Shown here piece after piece: positions 1 to 8,288 of a stretch of DNA of 36,779 nucleotides; the first letter of the stretch is position 1; each line of letters opens with the position of its first letter. The DNA comes from a virus. The DNA is taken from positions 1 through 36,779 of the IMG/VR virus record IMGVR_UViG_3300043251_000087. One strand, given 5' to 3'. The position numbers and the translations under genes were made by a program. The notes under the pieces were generated by a model that had not been told where the DNA came from, searched no databases, and saw only the letters and a program-made list of their open reading frames with translations.

Positions 1-1497
1 GCCGGTCTCGTAACGGCGCGCCCGCGGCGGCCATTCGATCTGGTAGTAGTCCTGCCGGGTGCGCACCTGCACGACGTTGCCGACGTTCGACAGCGGATAC
101 GGCAGAGTACGCGAGGTCATCAGCAGCGCGCCGGCGGGCATGTTGGGATGCACGCGGATGTCGAGCACTTTCGGCCCGGCCATGGAGAACTTGTTGAGAT
201 AGGTGCGCACCATGACGCCGCCGCCGAGCGCGCCCTGATCGGCATCGAACACGAAGCGCTGCGCCGCATTGGCGTTGCCGGCCAGGATCTTCTTCGACAG
301 GTCGTTGGCGACCTGCGAGCCGACCCACATGGTGTCGGGAGAAAGCCGGTAATTGTCCCAACGGTTCTTGAGCGCCGCGTCGATCTCGACGACGCCGCCG
401 GCGCCGTCGCCGGTCAAGGTCGAGCCGGTGCCGGCGGTGCCGGTGGCAAGATATTGCACATAGGCGTTGGAGCCGGACTTGAACGCCTGATAGAGCAGGC
501 CGTCGAACACCAGCGCGTTGGTCGAATTGTCGCTGCCGAGTGCGGCCGCAGTCTGCGTGCCGGCCGCGTTGGCGGTGATCACCAGCGAATTGATGGTGGT
601 GATGGCGCCGAGCACTTCGGAGCCGGCCGCACCCCAGAACCAGGCATAACCCATGGCGCCAGAGACCGGCGCGACGCTGGCGGCGATCGAGCCCGAGGTG
701 CCGGACGAGATCGACGCCGTGGCATTTGCCGATTTTCCGGCCGCGCCGCCGCCGAACGTATCCGACGAACCGTCGGCATTGCTGCGCGTGATGGCGCCCT
801 GGATGCCGCCGGTGATGGAACCGTTGACCATGGCGTCGAGCGACAGCGCAACGCAGATGACGCTATAGGGCGACGCAGCCGCGGTGAGACTGCCGCCGGA
901 GGTCGACGGCGCCAGCGACGGCGTCGGCGTGGTGCCGAGCGGCACCGACGTGTTGCCGCCCAGGATCAACAACTCCTCGCCGAGCATGCAGGCTTCGAGC
1001 CCGATCTTGGCGCCGATCGCCTTGATATCGTCAAAGCCCATGCCGGCATATTGTGCCTCGAAGTCGACCGAGGTTTCGATGCCGATGCCCTTGTAGGCGG
1101 CGCTGTAATCCTGCGTCGCCACCGCGCTGACGCCGCCGCGGTTGCCGCCGGAGACGCCGATGCGCAGGCCCGTGGTGTTGATGCCGGTCACCGCGCGCCA
1201 ATTGGCCTGGATGCCGCCCTTGCCGGAGACGCGCGGGATCTCGTTGCGCAGCGGCGTGAGCATCGGATAGACGAATTTGGCGCCGGTCTCGAGGTCGTAA
1301 TAGGTCAGGCCCGAGGTCGGCGAATTCGATTCCGAAAACGTCGTTTTCGCCAGCGGATCGCCGGGCAGCGGATTGGCATGCGCCTTCTCGATCTCGCGCA
1401 GGAAGCTGCCGGCATTGGTCAGCGCGGCGCTGTAATCCTGCATGGTGTGCGGCAAGGCCGACTTGGCAATGAGGTGCGGAAGGTTGGGCTGATACAT
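1..1497 (-). CDS. Phage major capsid protein, C-terminus beyond the window
   Basis: An open frame of 499 codons runs from an ATG at 1497 to the left edge without a stop, so the gene is partial at its 3' end. The protein starts MYQPNLPHL and has an N-terminal helical part, then a long Gly/Ala/Ser/Thr-rich beta-type body. Near the visible C-terminus it has segments such as VLDIRVHPNMPAGALLMTSRT and YYQIEWPPR. These are typical of major capsid proteins of the HK97 fold in rhizobial prophages. It would form the icosahedral shell. It is the last head gene in view, directly after the protease/scaffold gene and the palindromic element at 1548-1720. The capsid call rests on position and sequence style; I cannot place it in a specific family. 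Confidence 0.75.
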   Translation of the reverse strand, partial: MYQPNLPHLIAKSALPHTMQDYSAALTNAGSFLREIEKAHANPLPGDPLAKTTFSESNSPTSGLTYYDLETGAKFVYPMLTPLRNEIPRVSGKGGIQANWRAVTGINTTGLRIGVSGGNRGGVSAVATQDYSAAYKGIGIETSVDFEAQYAGMGFDDIKAIGAKIGLEACMLGEELLILGGNTSVPLGTTPTPSLAPSTSGGSLTAAASPYSVICVALSLDAMVNGSITGGIQGAITRSNADGSSDTFGGGAAGKSANATASISSGTSGSIAASVAPVSGAMGYAWFWGAAGSEVLGAITTINSLVITANAAGTQTAAALGSDNSTNALVFDGLLYQAFKSGSNAYVQYLATGTAGTGSTLTGDGAGGVVEIDAALKNRWDNYRLSPDTMWVGSQVANDLSKKILAGNANAAQRFVFDADQGALGGGVMVRTYLNKFSMAGPKVLDIRVHPNMPAGALLMTSRTLPYPLSNVGNVVQVRTRQDYYQIEWPPRARRYETG

Positions 1498-1510
1498 GGT
1501 GTGGTTCCCG

Positions 1511-1532
1511 TGGTTGGTTGGTTGGTTGGTTG
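1511..1532. repeat. Tetranucleotide (TTGG)n tract upstream of capsid gene
   Basis: About five and a half perfect copies of a 4-base unit (TTGG on the + strand, CCAA on the coding strand) begin 14 bases upstream of the capsid ATG. The tract lies in the probable leader, so slippage would change spacing to the ribosome binding site rather than reading frame. Confidence 0.7.
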
Positions 1533-1547
1533 ATCTGAAAAGATTTG

Positions 1548-1720
1548 CCTCCCCTGCAGGGGGGAGGCCCACAGGCGGCCTTCGGCCGCCGTACTTAAAT
1601 CGAAGGACGCCGGCGCGATGCGTCGGCTACGGCGCGAAGCGCGACAGGTGGGGAAGTGAGGAGGCTTCGCGGCACTTCCCCACCCGCCGCTGCGCGGCGC
1701 CCTCCCCCTGCAGGGGAGGG
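1548..1720. repeat. Composite GC-rich palindromic intergenic element
   Basis: The element is bounded by two related palindromes centred on CCCCTGCAGGGG (1548-1567 and 1700-1720). Inside it is a perfect 12-bp inverted repeat (1647-1658 against 1673-1684, 14-base loop). It fills the gap between protease and capsid genes. It resembles the short dispersed palindromic repeats of alphaproteobacterial genomes, and in RNA would form a strong structure that could act as terminator or attenuator. The function is inferred. Confidence 0.65.
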
Positions 1721-1726
1721 TTGCAA

Positions 1727-2743
1727 TCAGTCTCGACGCGGGCGAAAACCCGGAATGGCGCGCATCGGCTGGCTTTGCGCCTTGCGGATCGCGGCCTCGG
1801 CGAGCGCTTCGAGCGCGCCCGGTTGATCGAGCAGCGCTTCCGGTTTTGGAAAGATCGAGTCCTCGCTCTTCTCGGCAACGCGCACCGAGGTGGTGCCGAG
1901 CGGCAACGGCTGCGCCTCGATTTTCTTCACGCGTGCGGCGAGCTCGTCCATGTGCGAGGTGACGGCCTGTATCGCCTTGGCCAAAGAGTGATCGAAGACT
2001 TTTGCGAGCTTTACCGTCGCATCGTCACCGGCAGCTTCGGCTGCACCCTCGCCGGCCTGCGGCGAGAATTTCGGCCGCGTCTCCACCTTGGCGCCGGCGA
2101 CCGGCCCGGCCGCGGCGCAGCAATCCGGATCGAGCCCGACCAGAAGATCGTGGGTTTGCTTGATGCGCTCCTTGTCGGCCTTGGAATGGCGCGCGCCGAT
2201 CTTGGCGAGCGCCTCGGCCAGCGCGGCGGACACGGGATTGTCCTTGAACTTGCGCAGCTCGGTCGAGCCGTCGGCCTTGATCACCGCAAAAGTCGCTTCC
2301 GGCAGGCACGGATGATCGACCAGCGACACCTCCATGGGCTCGGCGGTGTAGCGCGTGAGCGCCGGCTCGTCGGGATCCGGCCAGCGCTTCAGATAGCGGC
2401 CGCCTTGCGAAAAGCCGGTATAGACGCCCTGCTCGACTTTTTCCCACTCAGCATCGTCGACCACCTTGCCGCAGATCTCGATGCGCTTGTGCTCGTCGTT
2501 GAAGGCGATCTCGACGAGCTTGCCGGCGGCCACGTTGGAATGCATGGCGCGCAGATTGCCGAGACTCTTGCCGTCGGTGGCGGACGCGAAATTGCGCGAC
2601 CATTTCTGATAGAGCGGCTTGGTCGAGGCATAGTCGCAGACTTCGCCGGACACATCCGGCCTCTCCGCGGTGACGACGCCGTAGACCAGGCGCTGCGCCG
2701 CATCGATCTTGGTAATGGGAACGAAGATGTTCATGTCGTCCAT
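1727..2743 (-). CDS. Prohead protease (XkdF-like) with C-terminal scaffold-like region
   Basis: The 338-residue protein starts at ATG 2743, with AAGGAG at 2750-2755 as ribosome binding site; a longer open frame upstream lacks such a site. The N-terminal ~180 residues match the style of XkdF/S78-type phage prohead serine proteases: YGVVTAERPD, a conserved His in RAMHSNVAAGKLVE, VYTGFSQGG, and a Ser/His segment MEVSLVDHPCLPEATF. The C-terminal half is charged and helical with a coiled-coil look (MDELAARVKKIEAQ) and ends RPRRD, as in protease-scaffold fusions. It would drive procapsid assembly and cleave the scaffold and capsid. It sits directly before the capsid gene as expected, but is separated from the portal gene by about 13.7 kb of toxin cassettes. 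The family is likely; the catalytic residues are only tentatively assigned. Confidence 0.72.
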   Translation of the reverse strand: MDDMNIFVPITKIDAAQRLVYGVVTAERPDVSGEVCDYASTKPLYQKWSRNFASATDGKSLGNLRAMHSNVAAGKLVEIAFNDEHKRIEICGKVVDDAEWEKVEQGVYTGFSQGGRYLKRWPDPDEPALTRYTAEPMEVSLVDHPCLPEATFAVIKADGSTELRKFKDNPVSAALAEALAKIGARHSKADKERIKQTHDLLVGLDPDCCAAAGPVAGAKVETRPKFSPQAGEGAAEAAGDDATVKLAKVFDHSLAKAIQAVTSHMDELAARVKKIEAQPLPLGTTSVRVAEKSEDSIFPKPEALLDQPGALEALAEAAIRKAQSQPMRAIPGFRPRRD

Positions 2744-2985
2744 TGCATACTCCTTGTTGCGTCGTTGCCGCGCGTGGGTGTTCGCCGGCCGGCGCCCTGC
2801 GCGCCGGTCGAAGGGCTGGGTTCGAGCGAAAAGGTGAAAGGAAATCGACGTAGCGATCAGCTGGGCTGGCGGCGCAGCGCGGCCATGGCCCATGACGTGG
2901 CGAAGAAATATTCGGTCAAAAATATCGCAGCGCGCGAAACGCTTCGACGCGACACGATAAGCGCACAGGCCCGCTGCCGCCTAAA

Positions 2986-3198
2986 TCATGGATGGGGTCT
3001 TCTAAGCGTCATAACCTCATGTGCGCGACAAACAGGGCATTGCATATGGCGGTCAGTCCTCTCGGCATCGCCGGCATCTATGACTTGCAAAATTCCCTGA
3101 CCGCATGCTGGGCAAGGGACGGCCGCCTTCGGATCGGCCGCCAGGATTTTTGCCGCTTCGATCCAGCGCCGCCGCTGGGCGTTGATGTCTCCGGTCAT
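2986..3198 (-). CDS. Small zinc-ribbon protein, probable immunity partner
   Basis: This 70-residue protein has two CxxC pairs (CPACG and CPVC, about 29 residues apart) forming a probable zinc ribbon, preceded by a short helix (RRRWIEAAKILAADP). Its ATG overlaps the stop of the upstream toxin-like gene as ATGA (3195-3198), so the two are translationally coupled. In polymorphic toxin loci the small gene coupled to the 3' end of a toxin gene usually encodes the immunity protein. That role is inferred from position; the fold itself says only metal binding. Confidence 0.65.
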   Translation of the reverse strand: MTGDINAQRRRWIEAAKILAADPKAAVPCPACGQGILQVIDAGDAERTDRHMQCPVCRAHEVMTLRRPHP

Positions 3199-4172
3199 TG
3201 ATCCATAACTCCCGATCGAAGGACTTTGTCCACAAACTTTCGCGCAGCGTCATACTCGACGGCGGCCGATTCAGCTGAATGGACGCCAGTAGCTCCCGCT
3301 TGCGATGTGTTGAGCCTATATAGTTCTTGCAACACCGTTGCTTGTGTTTCTTGCGGCGTTGCGAACGCGCCCGGTCCCAATGCAAAGCCGTTATTCTTAA
3401 AGTTGGTCATGCCCGATATATACGACGGTATATTCGGCTCGTACTGAATTGTTCGGCCGCCGATCGTAACGGTACTTTCTTGCTCGGCCAAATACGCCGC
3501 TCGAAGTTGCGCAAACTCTTGTGAGCTCAGCACGCTTTGCGCTTCATTGACGGTTATACCTTCGATGGCTGCCGCCAGTCGAGCGCTGTCCGCGGCTCGG
3601 GAGGCATTGACCGATTGTTGGACCGCGGCGGCCTCTTCCTCGGTGATCCTGCCAGTCGCAACAAGTCTTTCCAGGGTTGCCGCCAGGCCGACCGCCGGAG
3701 GGATATCGTTGACAAGTTGAACCTGCCCCGAAGGCGCCTTCTGCCAATTCGGATTGCTGCCGCTCGCCGTGGCGTCCGTCAACGTATCGGACACCCGTTG
3801 AGCGTAGTGGCGCGTCCCCGGCGTATCGCCTGCGGCATGGGACGTGTCTTTCGGCGACCCGCTCCCGTCCTCCGTCGTCCATTGCCCGCCCTTCGAATTT
3901 CCGGCCGGCACCCGCGGCTGATCGGGATTGTACTTATTCAGTGCCGCCCGCAGCTCCGCTTTCGCAAGTACCGCGGCCGCTTCGAAGGCGTTACGGATGT
4001 CAGCGGCAAGCAGCTCGAAATCGCGGCGGATCGCGGCGATTTCGGCGTGGCGCCGCCGCAGCAGCTCGCCCTCGTCCGGGCCCGCCAACGTGCGGATCGC
4101 TTTGGCGATTTCGAGTTGCACGTGCAACGCCCGGGGCACGGCGCTTTCGATGCGCGGCAGCGGAGGCTTCAT
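3195..4172 (-). CDS. Head-2 polymorphic toxin-like protein, unrecognised C-terminal domain
   Basis: The 325-residue protein belongs to the MKPPLP head family, seen five times in this window. Residues 1-80 are a predicted helical head (LEIAKAIRTLAGPDE, then charged helices). Residues 81-100 are the shared linker ending PRVPAGNSKGGQWT. The rest is unique. The start is taken at ATG 4172 because it aligns with the other family members; a GTG at 4202 would add ten residues. The tail contains GGRTIQYEPNIPSYISGM, LGPGAFATPQETQ, a possible active-site-like helix VLQELYRLNTS, and HSAESAAVEYDAARKF. I do not recognise the domain. Its coupling to a zinc-ribbon partner (2986-3198) fits a toxin/immunity pair. 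Confidence 0.7.
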   Translation of the reverse strand: MKPPLPRIESAVPRALHVQLEIAKAIRTLAGPDEGELLRRRHAEIAAIRRDFELLAADIRNAFEAAAVLAKAELRAALNKYNPDQPRVPAGNSKGGQWTTEDGSGSPKDTSHAAGDTPGTRHYAQRVSDTLTDATASGSNPNWQKAPSGQVQLVNDIPPAVGLAATLERLVATGRITEEEAAAVQQSVNASRAADSARLAAAIEGITVNEAQSVLSSQEFAQLRAAYLAEQESTVTIGGRTIQYEPNIPSYISGMTNFKNNGFALGPGAFATPQETQATVLQELYRLNTSQAGATGVHSAESAAVEYDAARKFVDKVLRSGVMDQ

Positions 4173-4338
4173 TTGCTTGATCTCGGTGTGGAAGGCTTTC
4201 ACGGCGCATGCGTGTTGGCTTGTCCGGTGCGGTGTGCGCTCCGGTCAGAGGGCAGTTCTGGATTCGGTTGAAAGCTCGAAGAAAAGAGCGGTGGGCGCGT
4301 CAGCTACGCCTTCGGCTTGCTGGGCCGCGACGTGCCGT

Positions 4339-4623
4339 TCAGCGCCACCAGACAAATACCACGACGATAACACTCAGCGGCAGGACCATGGCGGATAGCA
4401 GCCGCCGCCAAGCCCGCTCGCTTATCGCGGATATGCAGGCTATGACGCCGGCGCCGGCCGATATCAGCCAACACAAAAGTATTTCGAGCGGCGCAAAGTC
4501 CAAACCTGGTCCTGTGCGGTCGTACGTGATGAAAAGCCAGGACCAAAAGACAGCCAGTACAGTCGGCCAATAGAGGACCCGATCCTTGATCGGGATGATT
4601 TGATCGTCGCTCGCGGCTTGCAT
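4339..4623 (-). pseudogene. Truncated membrane immunity-family gene
   Basis: The frame from ATG 4623 encodes about 94 residues with three hydrophobic stretches. It opens with a short polar leader and DRVLYWPT, matching the start of the larger membrane proteins at 19129, 22585 and 23311. It also keeps the WRRLLSAMVLPLSVI segment. It then stops after FVWWR, so the extracytoplasmic part (the YPxYM...EPRFK...GIAYDES region) is missing. I read it as a decayed paralogue of that immunity family. A functional short form cannot be excluded. Confidence 0.6.
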
Positions 4624-4630
4624 ATCGGAC

Positions 4631-4880
4631 TTATTGCCTACTTTGCCGAATTCGTCCGGACTCATAGAGATCATAGCCCTTTAGATTATCTTCGACATCC
4701 CGTTTGGACAAGTGTGAGTAGACTTCGTCCCTCGGATCGCCTGCGCTAAAAGTAGACAACGCGCTGGCATAGGCATCCGCGATTGCGAGATAATCATCCC
4801 TGCTAACGCCCGCCGCCGCCATAAAGACGCCGGTCGCGATACTCGTATAGTGACGATAATCGCGAACGTAGGTGCGCTCA
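4631..4880 (-). pseudogene. Remnant of membrane-paired toxin C-terminal domain
   Basis: Only the last ~80 residues of a toxin tail remain: a YRHY segment, then MAAAGVSRDDY, DEVYSHLSKRDVED and GYDLYESGRIRQ. This matches the C-terminal signature of the genes at 19857 and 24934. No head domain or start is attached. The preceding gene (barstar-like, ending 4901) abuts it, suggesting the head was lost by recombination. It is followed directly by a truncated gene of the matching membrane immunity family, so a whole toxin/immunity pair has decayed here. Confidence 0.65.
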
Positions 4881-4900
4881 ATCTCTCCGCGATCGCTACC

Positions 4901-5356
4901 TCATCGTTCTCGAGAGCGCCCCGGTTTCAATTGTCGCCGAAGATTATCGGCTATCGAGCGGAGTTTGGGGTCGGGTCCTTCGTATTGCACTGCCTCAACC
5001 GCATCGCGAATCTTGGCCACTTGATCATCAGACATGCTGCCATCGTTCGCAGGTGCATTCACAATCGAGACTTCAACGTCATCGCCGTTGTGCCGTTTTC
5101 GATAAATGCGTCCTTCCACGAGCATACCGCTTACCAATTCGACATGGTCATGAACCTCTTTCGGCGTCGCTGAAAGGCCAGAGATTTGGACCGAATACGG
5201 CGGTTCCACAGCGTTGATTCCGCCCCAAATCATGGAATCGACCAAAGCGTCAGGGCTCTGGCCGTGCCGAGCCGGCGCACCAATCGAGGCGAGGAGCGCA
5301 TGATAAAAATCGATCACCGTTTTCCATTTTGTGGCATCAAGCTCGATGGTTCGCAT
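4901..5356 (-). CDS. Barstar-family immunity protein
   Basis: The 151-residue protein has the barstar arrangement: an N-terminal strand (MRTIELDATKW), a helix (FYHALLASIGAP), then HGQSPDALVDSMIWGGIN, equivalent to the barstar YGxNLDALWDxL segment that plugs the RNase active site. The C-terminal third is an extra charged extension. It starts five bases after the stop of the barnase-like gene, with AGGA just upstream of ATG 5356. It should bind and inhibit that RNase in the cytoplasm. Family and pairing are mutually supporting, so confidence is high. Confidence 0.85.
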   Translation of the reverse strand: MRTIELDATKWKTVIDFYHALLASIGAPARHGQSPDALVDSMIWGGINAVEPPYSVQISGLSATPKEVHDHVELVSGMLVEGRIYRKRHNGDDVEVSIVNAPANDGSMSDDQVAKIRDAVEAVQYEGPDPKLRSIADNLRRQLKPGRSRER

Positions 5357-5361
5357 GATTC

Positions 5362-6183
5362 CTACTCGCCGCGCGGGTTCAGGTTGAGACGATAGAAGCT
5401 GCGGTAATGATTGTTGGTGTAATACATCGCTCCAATACCAGCATCAATCACGATTCTGCCAACGCCTCTGCCGGCGCCAAGTCCCGGCACATCGAAAGCA
5501 ATATACCCGCTCGCGCCAGGAGGTAGAACAGCGCCTGTCTCATAGTGCGGACGGTTCTCGTAGGCATGCGGATACAACGTGCTGAAGTCCTGATTTAATA
5601 TAAGAGTCAGTGCGTCTGCAACATTTTGCTGTTCGTCCGGCAATATCGGACCGTTCAATCCTTTTGGGTCTAACGGATCTTTTCCTGGCGGACGCGCAAT
5701 CGTAAACCCGCGAGGCGTGACCTCGTTCTGTGCAAGCCGCGGACCGTTGTCAAAAGCGTTAGCCTCGCCGGTACCGGTCTCATCCGTCAGCGTGCCGGTA
5801 TCTATTGCGGCGTATCGTTTGGGCGACTCCGACCCAACGCCCGCAGCATTGAAACTATCTGCCGACGATCCGTTGCCACCGTCGCTCGTCCACTGCCCGC
5901 CATCGGGATTGCCGGCGGGCACGCGCGGTTGGTCGACGCTGTATTTTTTCAGCGCCGCCCGCAACTCCGCTTTCGCCAGCATTGCGGCCGCCTCGAAGGC
6001 TTTGTGCAGGTCGCGGGAAAGCGCCTCTAAATCGCGGCGGATCGCGGCGATCTCTGCGCGGCGCTGCCGCAGCAGTTCGTCCTCGTCCGGCCCGGCGAGC
6101 GTGCGGATCGCTTTGGCGATCTCGAGGCGCACGTGCAACGTCTGCGGCACGGCGCTCAAGGTGCGTGGCAGCGGAGGCTTCAT
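5362..6183 (-). CDS. Head-2 polymorphic toxin with barnase-like RNase domain
   Basis: The 273-residue protein has the MKPPLP head (1-80), the linker ending GNPDGGQWT (about 99), a variable spacer, and a C-terminal domain of about 90 residues resembling barnase/RNase N1. Visible family marks are YPHAYENR (about 204-211), GAGRGVGRIV with Arg239 and Arg243, and YYTNNHYRSF with His259. These correspond to barnase Arg83, Arg87 and His102. At the place of barnase Glu73 the sequence reads GYIAFDV, with Ala229 instead of Glu, so activity may be reduced. The start at ATG 6183 aligns with the other heads; the longer open frame reaching into the portal fragment is not a real fusion. The next gene is barstar-like. 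Confidence 0.82.
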   Translation of the reverse strand: MKPPLPRTLSAVPQTLHVRLEIAKAIRTLAGPDEDELLRQRRAEIAAIRRDLEALSRDLHKAFEAAAMLAKAELRAALKKYSVDQPRVPAGNPDGGQWTSDGGNGSSADSFNAAGVGSESPKRYAAIDTGTLTDETGTGEANAFDNGPRLAQNEVTPRGFTIARPPGKDPLDPKGLNGPILPDEQQNVADALTLILNQDFSTLYPHAYENRPHYETGAVLPPGASGYIAFDVPGLGAGRGVGRIVIDAGIGAMYYTNNHYRSFYRLNLNPRGE

Positions 6184-6216
6184 CCCTAAATCCTCGCATT
6201 GGTTGTTGCCGGTCAC

Positions 6217-6534
6217 GGCACCGAAAAGGCAAAGCAGATGATGCGGGCGAGCCATTCGTCGAAATCGTCCTTGTGCTGCGGCTCCTTGGTCTGGACGACC
6301 TTTGCCGCGGTCTCGCCGGGCACGAATTTTGCCCGCCGGCGCTTGGCCAGGTCGCCGGCGAAGCCCCCACCCTTCCCTCCCCCGCAAGCGGGGGAGGGTT
6401 AGGGAGGGGGAATCCTGGAACTGCTTGATCTGGTCCGGTGTCCAGCCCTGCGGCACGCCGATCAGCGCGTCGGGGATCGAGCCTTCGGTGAAATAATCGA
6501 GCTGCCAGAGCTGGCGGCGCAGCGCGATGTTGAC
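6217..6534 (-). pseudogene. Portal gene fragment, frame broken by a palindromic element
   Basis: The coding strand matches the middle of the portal gene from about NIALRRQLWQ to ICFAF, but is interrupted after PDQIKQFQD by the GC-rich palindrome at 6363-6410. The palindrome replaces 14 bases and shifts the reading frame. The fragment then runs out and joins the upstream region of the barnase-like gene. It is nearly identical to 13918-14235 up to the junction near 6228. It has no start of its own and is best seen as recombination debris or a homology anchor. Confidence 0.75.
6363..6410. repeat. GC-rich palindromic element in portal fragment
   Basis: The core is CCCTCCCCCGC-AA-GCGGGGGAGGG, flanked by ACCCTT and TTAGGG arms. 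It belongs to the same family as the elements at 8132, 14064, 15833, 18023 and 18791. Compared with the uninterrupted orphan copy near 12090 it replaces TTCGGTGTCCCAAT, which shifts the portal frame. Confidence 0.8.
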
Positions 6535-6582
6535 GATACAAACCGTCGATGGGCAATCGGATTTAACTTTGACTCTCAGTCG

Positions 6583-7911
6583 CTATTGTTTCCGAAGCCG
6601 CGGTATGTCTTGGGTTTTCAAGATGACTTGTCCTGGCTCTTCTACAGGCCAGTGAAGATATTTTTTTCTTGTCAGTTGTTCGATGGTCGTTCGGTTTTTG
6701 CGAAATGCCTCTACACGGCCCTCGTTCGTCACGTTGTTGGCTCCAAAGTGGTCCGCTAGGCCCTCACGACTCACGGCGCAACGCACCTCATCGCCGAACG
6801 ACTCGCCAGCAAATGCGACTATATCTCTCTGAAAGTCGTACCGTGGGGGCGGATTATTAAAAGTCAAATCGATTCCGGGAACGATATCCCGACTTTTGTC
6901 TACGGCTTTGAGTACAATGTCGCGTGGACTTATGGGCAACTGACTTAACCCTTCAAGAATAAGTCGACCCCACGTCTTTCCGCGCGCAGACGCTTCCTGC
7001 CAAGCTGACTTCAGGTCATAGGGGTTCTTTTCGGCAAGGATCACAAATAGTGATGCTGCTTGATCGATATCCTTTTGCCGTTTGGCAACCCCTTCGGGTC
7101 GAAGACGAGACACTATGAGCTTGTGGATGGCGTACCGGGCTGGTGATGGCACGAGCACGTAAATGCCAACAGCATGGAGTATCGCGGCAGGCTCGGGATC
7201 GCTGATCAAAAAGTCAAGGAACCTCAACGGTTCAGCCTCGGTTTGGAAGGCAGGTAGCGCCTTTGGTATGTCAGTATCGCGCCCTTGATTGGGCGTAAGA
7301 AAATCAACGCGTATTCCTCCCTTGCCGACGTAGCTCGTAACATCGCCCTTGTGAAGGTGGGGAATAGGTCGAAATGTTTTATCGACCTGCTTCAGGACAT
7401 CGAGGACCGGAGGTATGCGGTCTCCTACCGCCACGGACACGTTGCTAAATTGCGCGATATCCACGTCGCTTGTTTGCAAGATTGACCGGGGTAAACGCGT
7501 TCCGAGCATCGCGGAATAAGTCTGATAAGCGACGGTACCGACCAGAACACCGCGAAGACGGAATACCCCTGCGTTCGCCAAGGCATTAACTACCTCGCCG
7601 ATTTCGGGCGCAGGAGGCTGAAGCCCGAAAGAACGGACCAGCGTCGAAACCAGAGAGCGCCGTTCACGCTCGTCGCTTCGTATTTGCTTGTGGTGCGCAA
7701 TCTGGTCGAGCAGCTCGGGTGTCTCCGGCCCAACATACTTTTGTTCACGGCCTCCAGTCGTTGAGCGCTGGAAGTACCAATATCGCTGTCCCTTGATCGT
7801 CTTGACAACGAAAGCGCCGTCTTGCGGAAAATCGGTCTGAAACGCTGTCGCCCTGCACCGTTCAAGGAGTTCGGCGTAGGTTGTCTGCAGTAAAAGGGGT
7901 GGCGGTGCCAT
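6583..7911 (-). CDS. GSU2403-type nucleotidyltransferase-fold protein, copy 1
   Basis: The protein has 442 residues from ATG 7911, with GGAG just upstream; an in-frame TTG seven codons earlier lies inside the operator-like palindrome and is less likely. The nucleotidyltransferase core shows RGVLVGTVAYQTYSAMLG (about 121-137) and TSDVDIAQF, whose Asp149 and Asp151 would bind the catalytic metal. This is the pattern of the GSU2403/NTP_transf_8 family. The C-terminal half is helical and charged. Members of the wider nucleotidyltransferase superfamily act as toxins or abortive-infection effectors; a role in phage exclusion here is inference. It is AT-richer than the portal sequence around it, carries its own control region, and is identical to the copy at 14284. 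Confidence 0.72.
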   Translation of the reverse strand: MAPPPLLLQTTYAELLERCRATAFQTDFPQDGAFVVKTIKGQRYWYFQRSTTGGREQKYVGPETPELLDQIAHHKQIRSDERERRSLVSTLVRSFGLQPPAPEIGEVVNALANAGVFRLRGVLVGTVAYQTYSAMLGTRLPRSILQTSDVDIAQFSNVSVAVGDRIPPVLDVLKQVDKTFRPIPHLHKGDVTSYVGKGGIRVDFLTPNQGRDTDIPKALPAFQTEAEPLRFLDFLISDPEPAAILHAVGIYVLVPSPARYAIHKLIVSRLRPEGVAKRQKDIDQAASLFVILAEKNPYDLKSAWQEASARGKTWGRLILEGLSQLPISPRDIVLKAVDKSRDIVPGIDLTFNNPPPRYDFQRDIVAFAGESFGDEVRCAVSREGLADHFGANNVTNEGRVEAFRKNRTTIEQLTRKKYLHWPVEEPGQVILKTQDIPRLRKQ

Positions 7912-7922
7912 AGGAGCTCCAG

Positions 7923-8003
7923 TTATACTCAAAAAGCAAATTGAGTATAATATAGGGGGCCCACTAGGGCAAGAATTATACGCAGGTTGCGAAACGCGTA
8001 TAA
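7923..8003 (-). promoter_or_regulatory. Paired palindromes upstream of nucleotidyltransferase, copy 1
   Basis: Two inverted repeats lie just upstream of the gene. The nearer has arms TTATACTCAA and TTGAGTATAA (7923-7932 and 7941-7950). The farther has arms TTATACGC and GCGTATAA (7976-7983 and 7996-8003). The four half-sites share TTATAC. The AT-rich TATAAT-like bases also make this the likely promoter, so a repressor (possibly the gene product itself) would block transcription. Confidence 0.6.
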
Positions 8004-8013
8004 TAAAATTGCC

Positions 8014-8284
8014 ACTTATTTAACGGCGCCTGCGGAAGGCCCCTTGTGCTGCGGCTCCTTGGTCTGCACCACCTCGGCGGCCCTCTCGCCGGCACGAACT
8101 TGGTGTGGCGGCGCCCGGCGAGGTCGCCGACGCCCACACCCTTCCCTCCCCGCAAGCGGGAGAGGGTCAGGGAGGGGGTTAGTCCTCCGGACTGGCGAAT
8201 CTGGCCCGGGGTCCAGCTCTGCGGCACGCCGAGCAAGGCGTCGGGGATCAAACCTTCGGTGCAGCAATCGTGCCGCCAAAGCTG
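8014..8284 (-). pseudogene. Degenerate portal gene fragment, copy 1
   Basis: The coding strand resembles the portal middle (SRQLWRHDCCTEGLIPDALLGVPQSWTPGQI) but is clearly diverged from the other copies and interrupted by a palindromic element at 8132-8178. It continues out of frame toward the KEPQHK region. It starts directly after the immunity stop at 8289 and ends at the nucleotidyltransferase control region. It is an older relic than the other portal fragments. Confidence 0.65.
8132..8178. repeat. GC-rich palindromic element in degenerate portal fragment
   Basis: The core CCCTCCCCGCAAGCGGGAGAGGG, with ACCCTT and TCAGGG flanks, is a slightly diverged member of the element family. It sits near the same portal codon as the elements at 6363 and 14064. 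Confidence 0.7.
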
Positions 8285-8288
8285 GCGG

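Noticed and set aside
148-1533. Long plus-strand open frame opposite the capsid gene
   Set aside because: It is an Arg/Ala/Gly-rich antisense shadow of a GC-rich gene; the opposite strand encodes a coherent capsid-like protein.
1496-3100. 534-codon plus-strand frame
   Set aside because: It spans a palindromic element and runs antisense to the protease gene with no family resemblance; a GC-bias shadow.
5362-6456. Portal fragment fused to the barnase-like protein
   Set aside because: The frame exists only because the palindrome shifted the portal reading; the portal part is out of frame, and the head-2 start at 6183 aligns with four paralogues.
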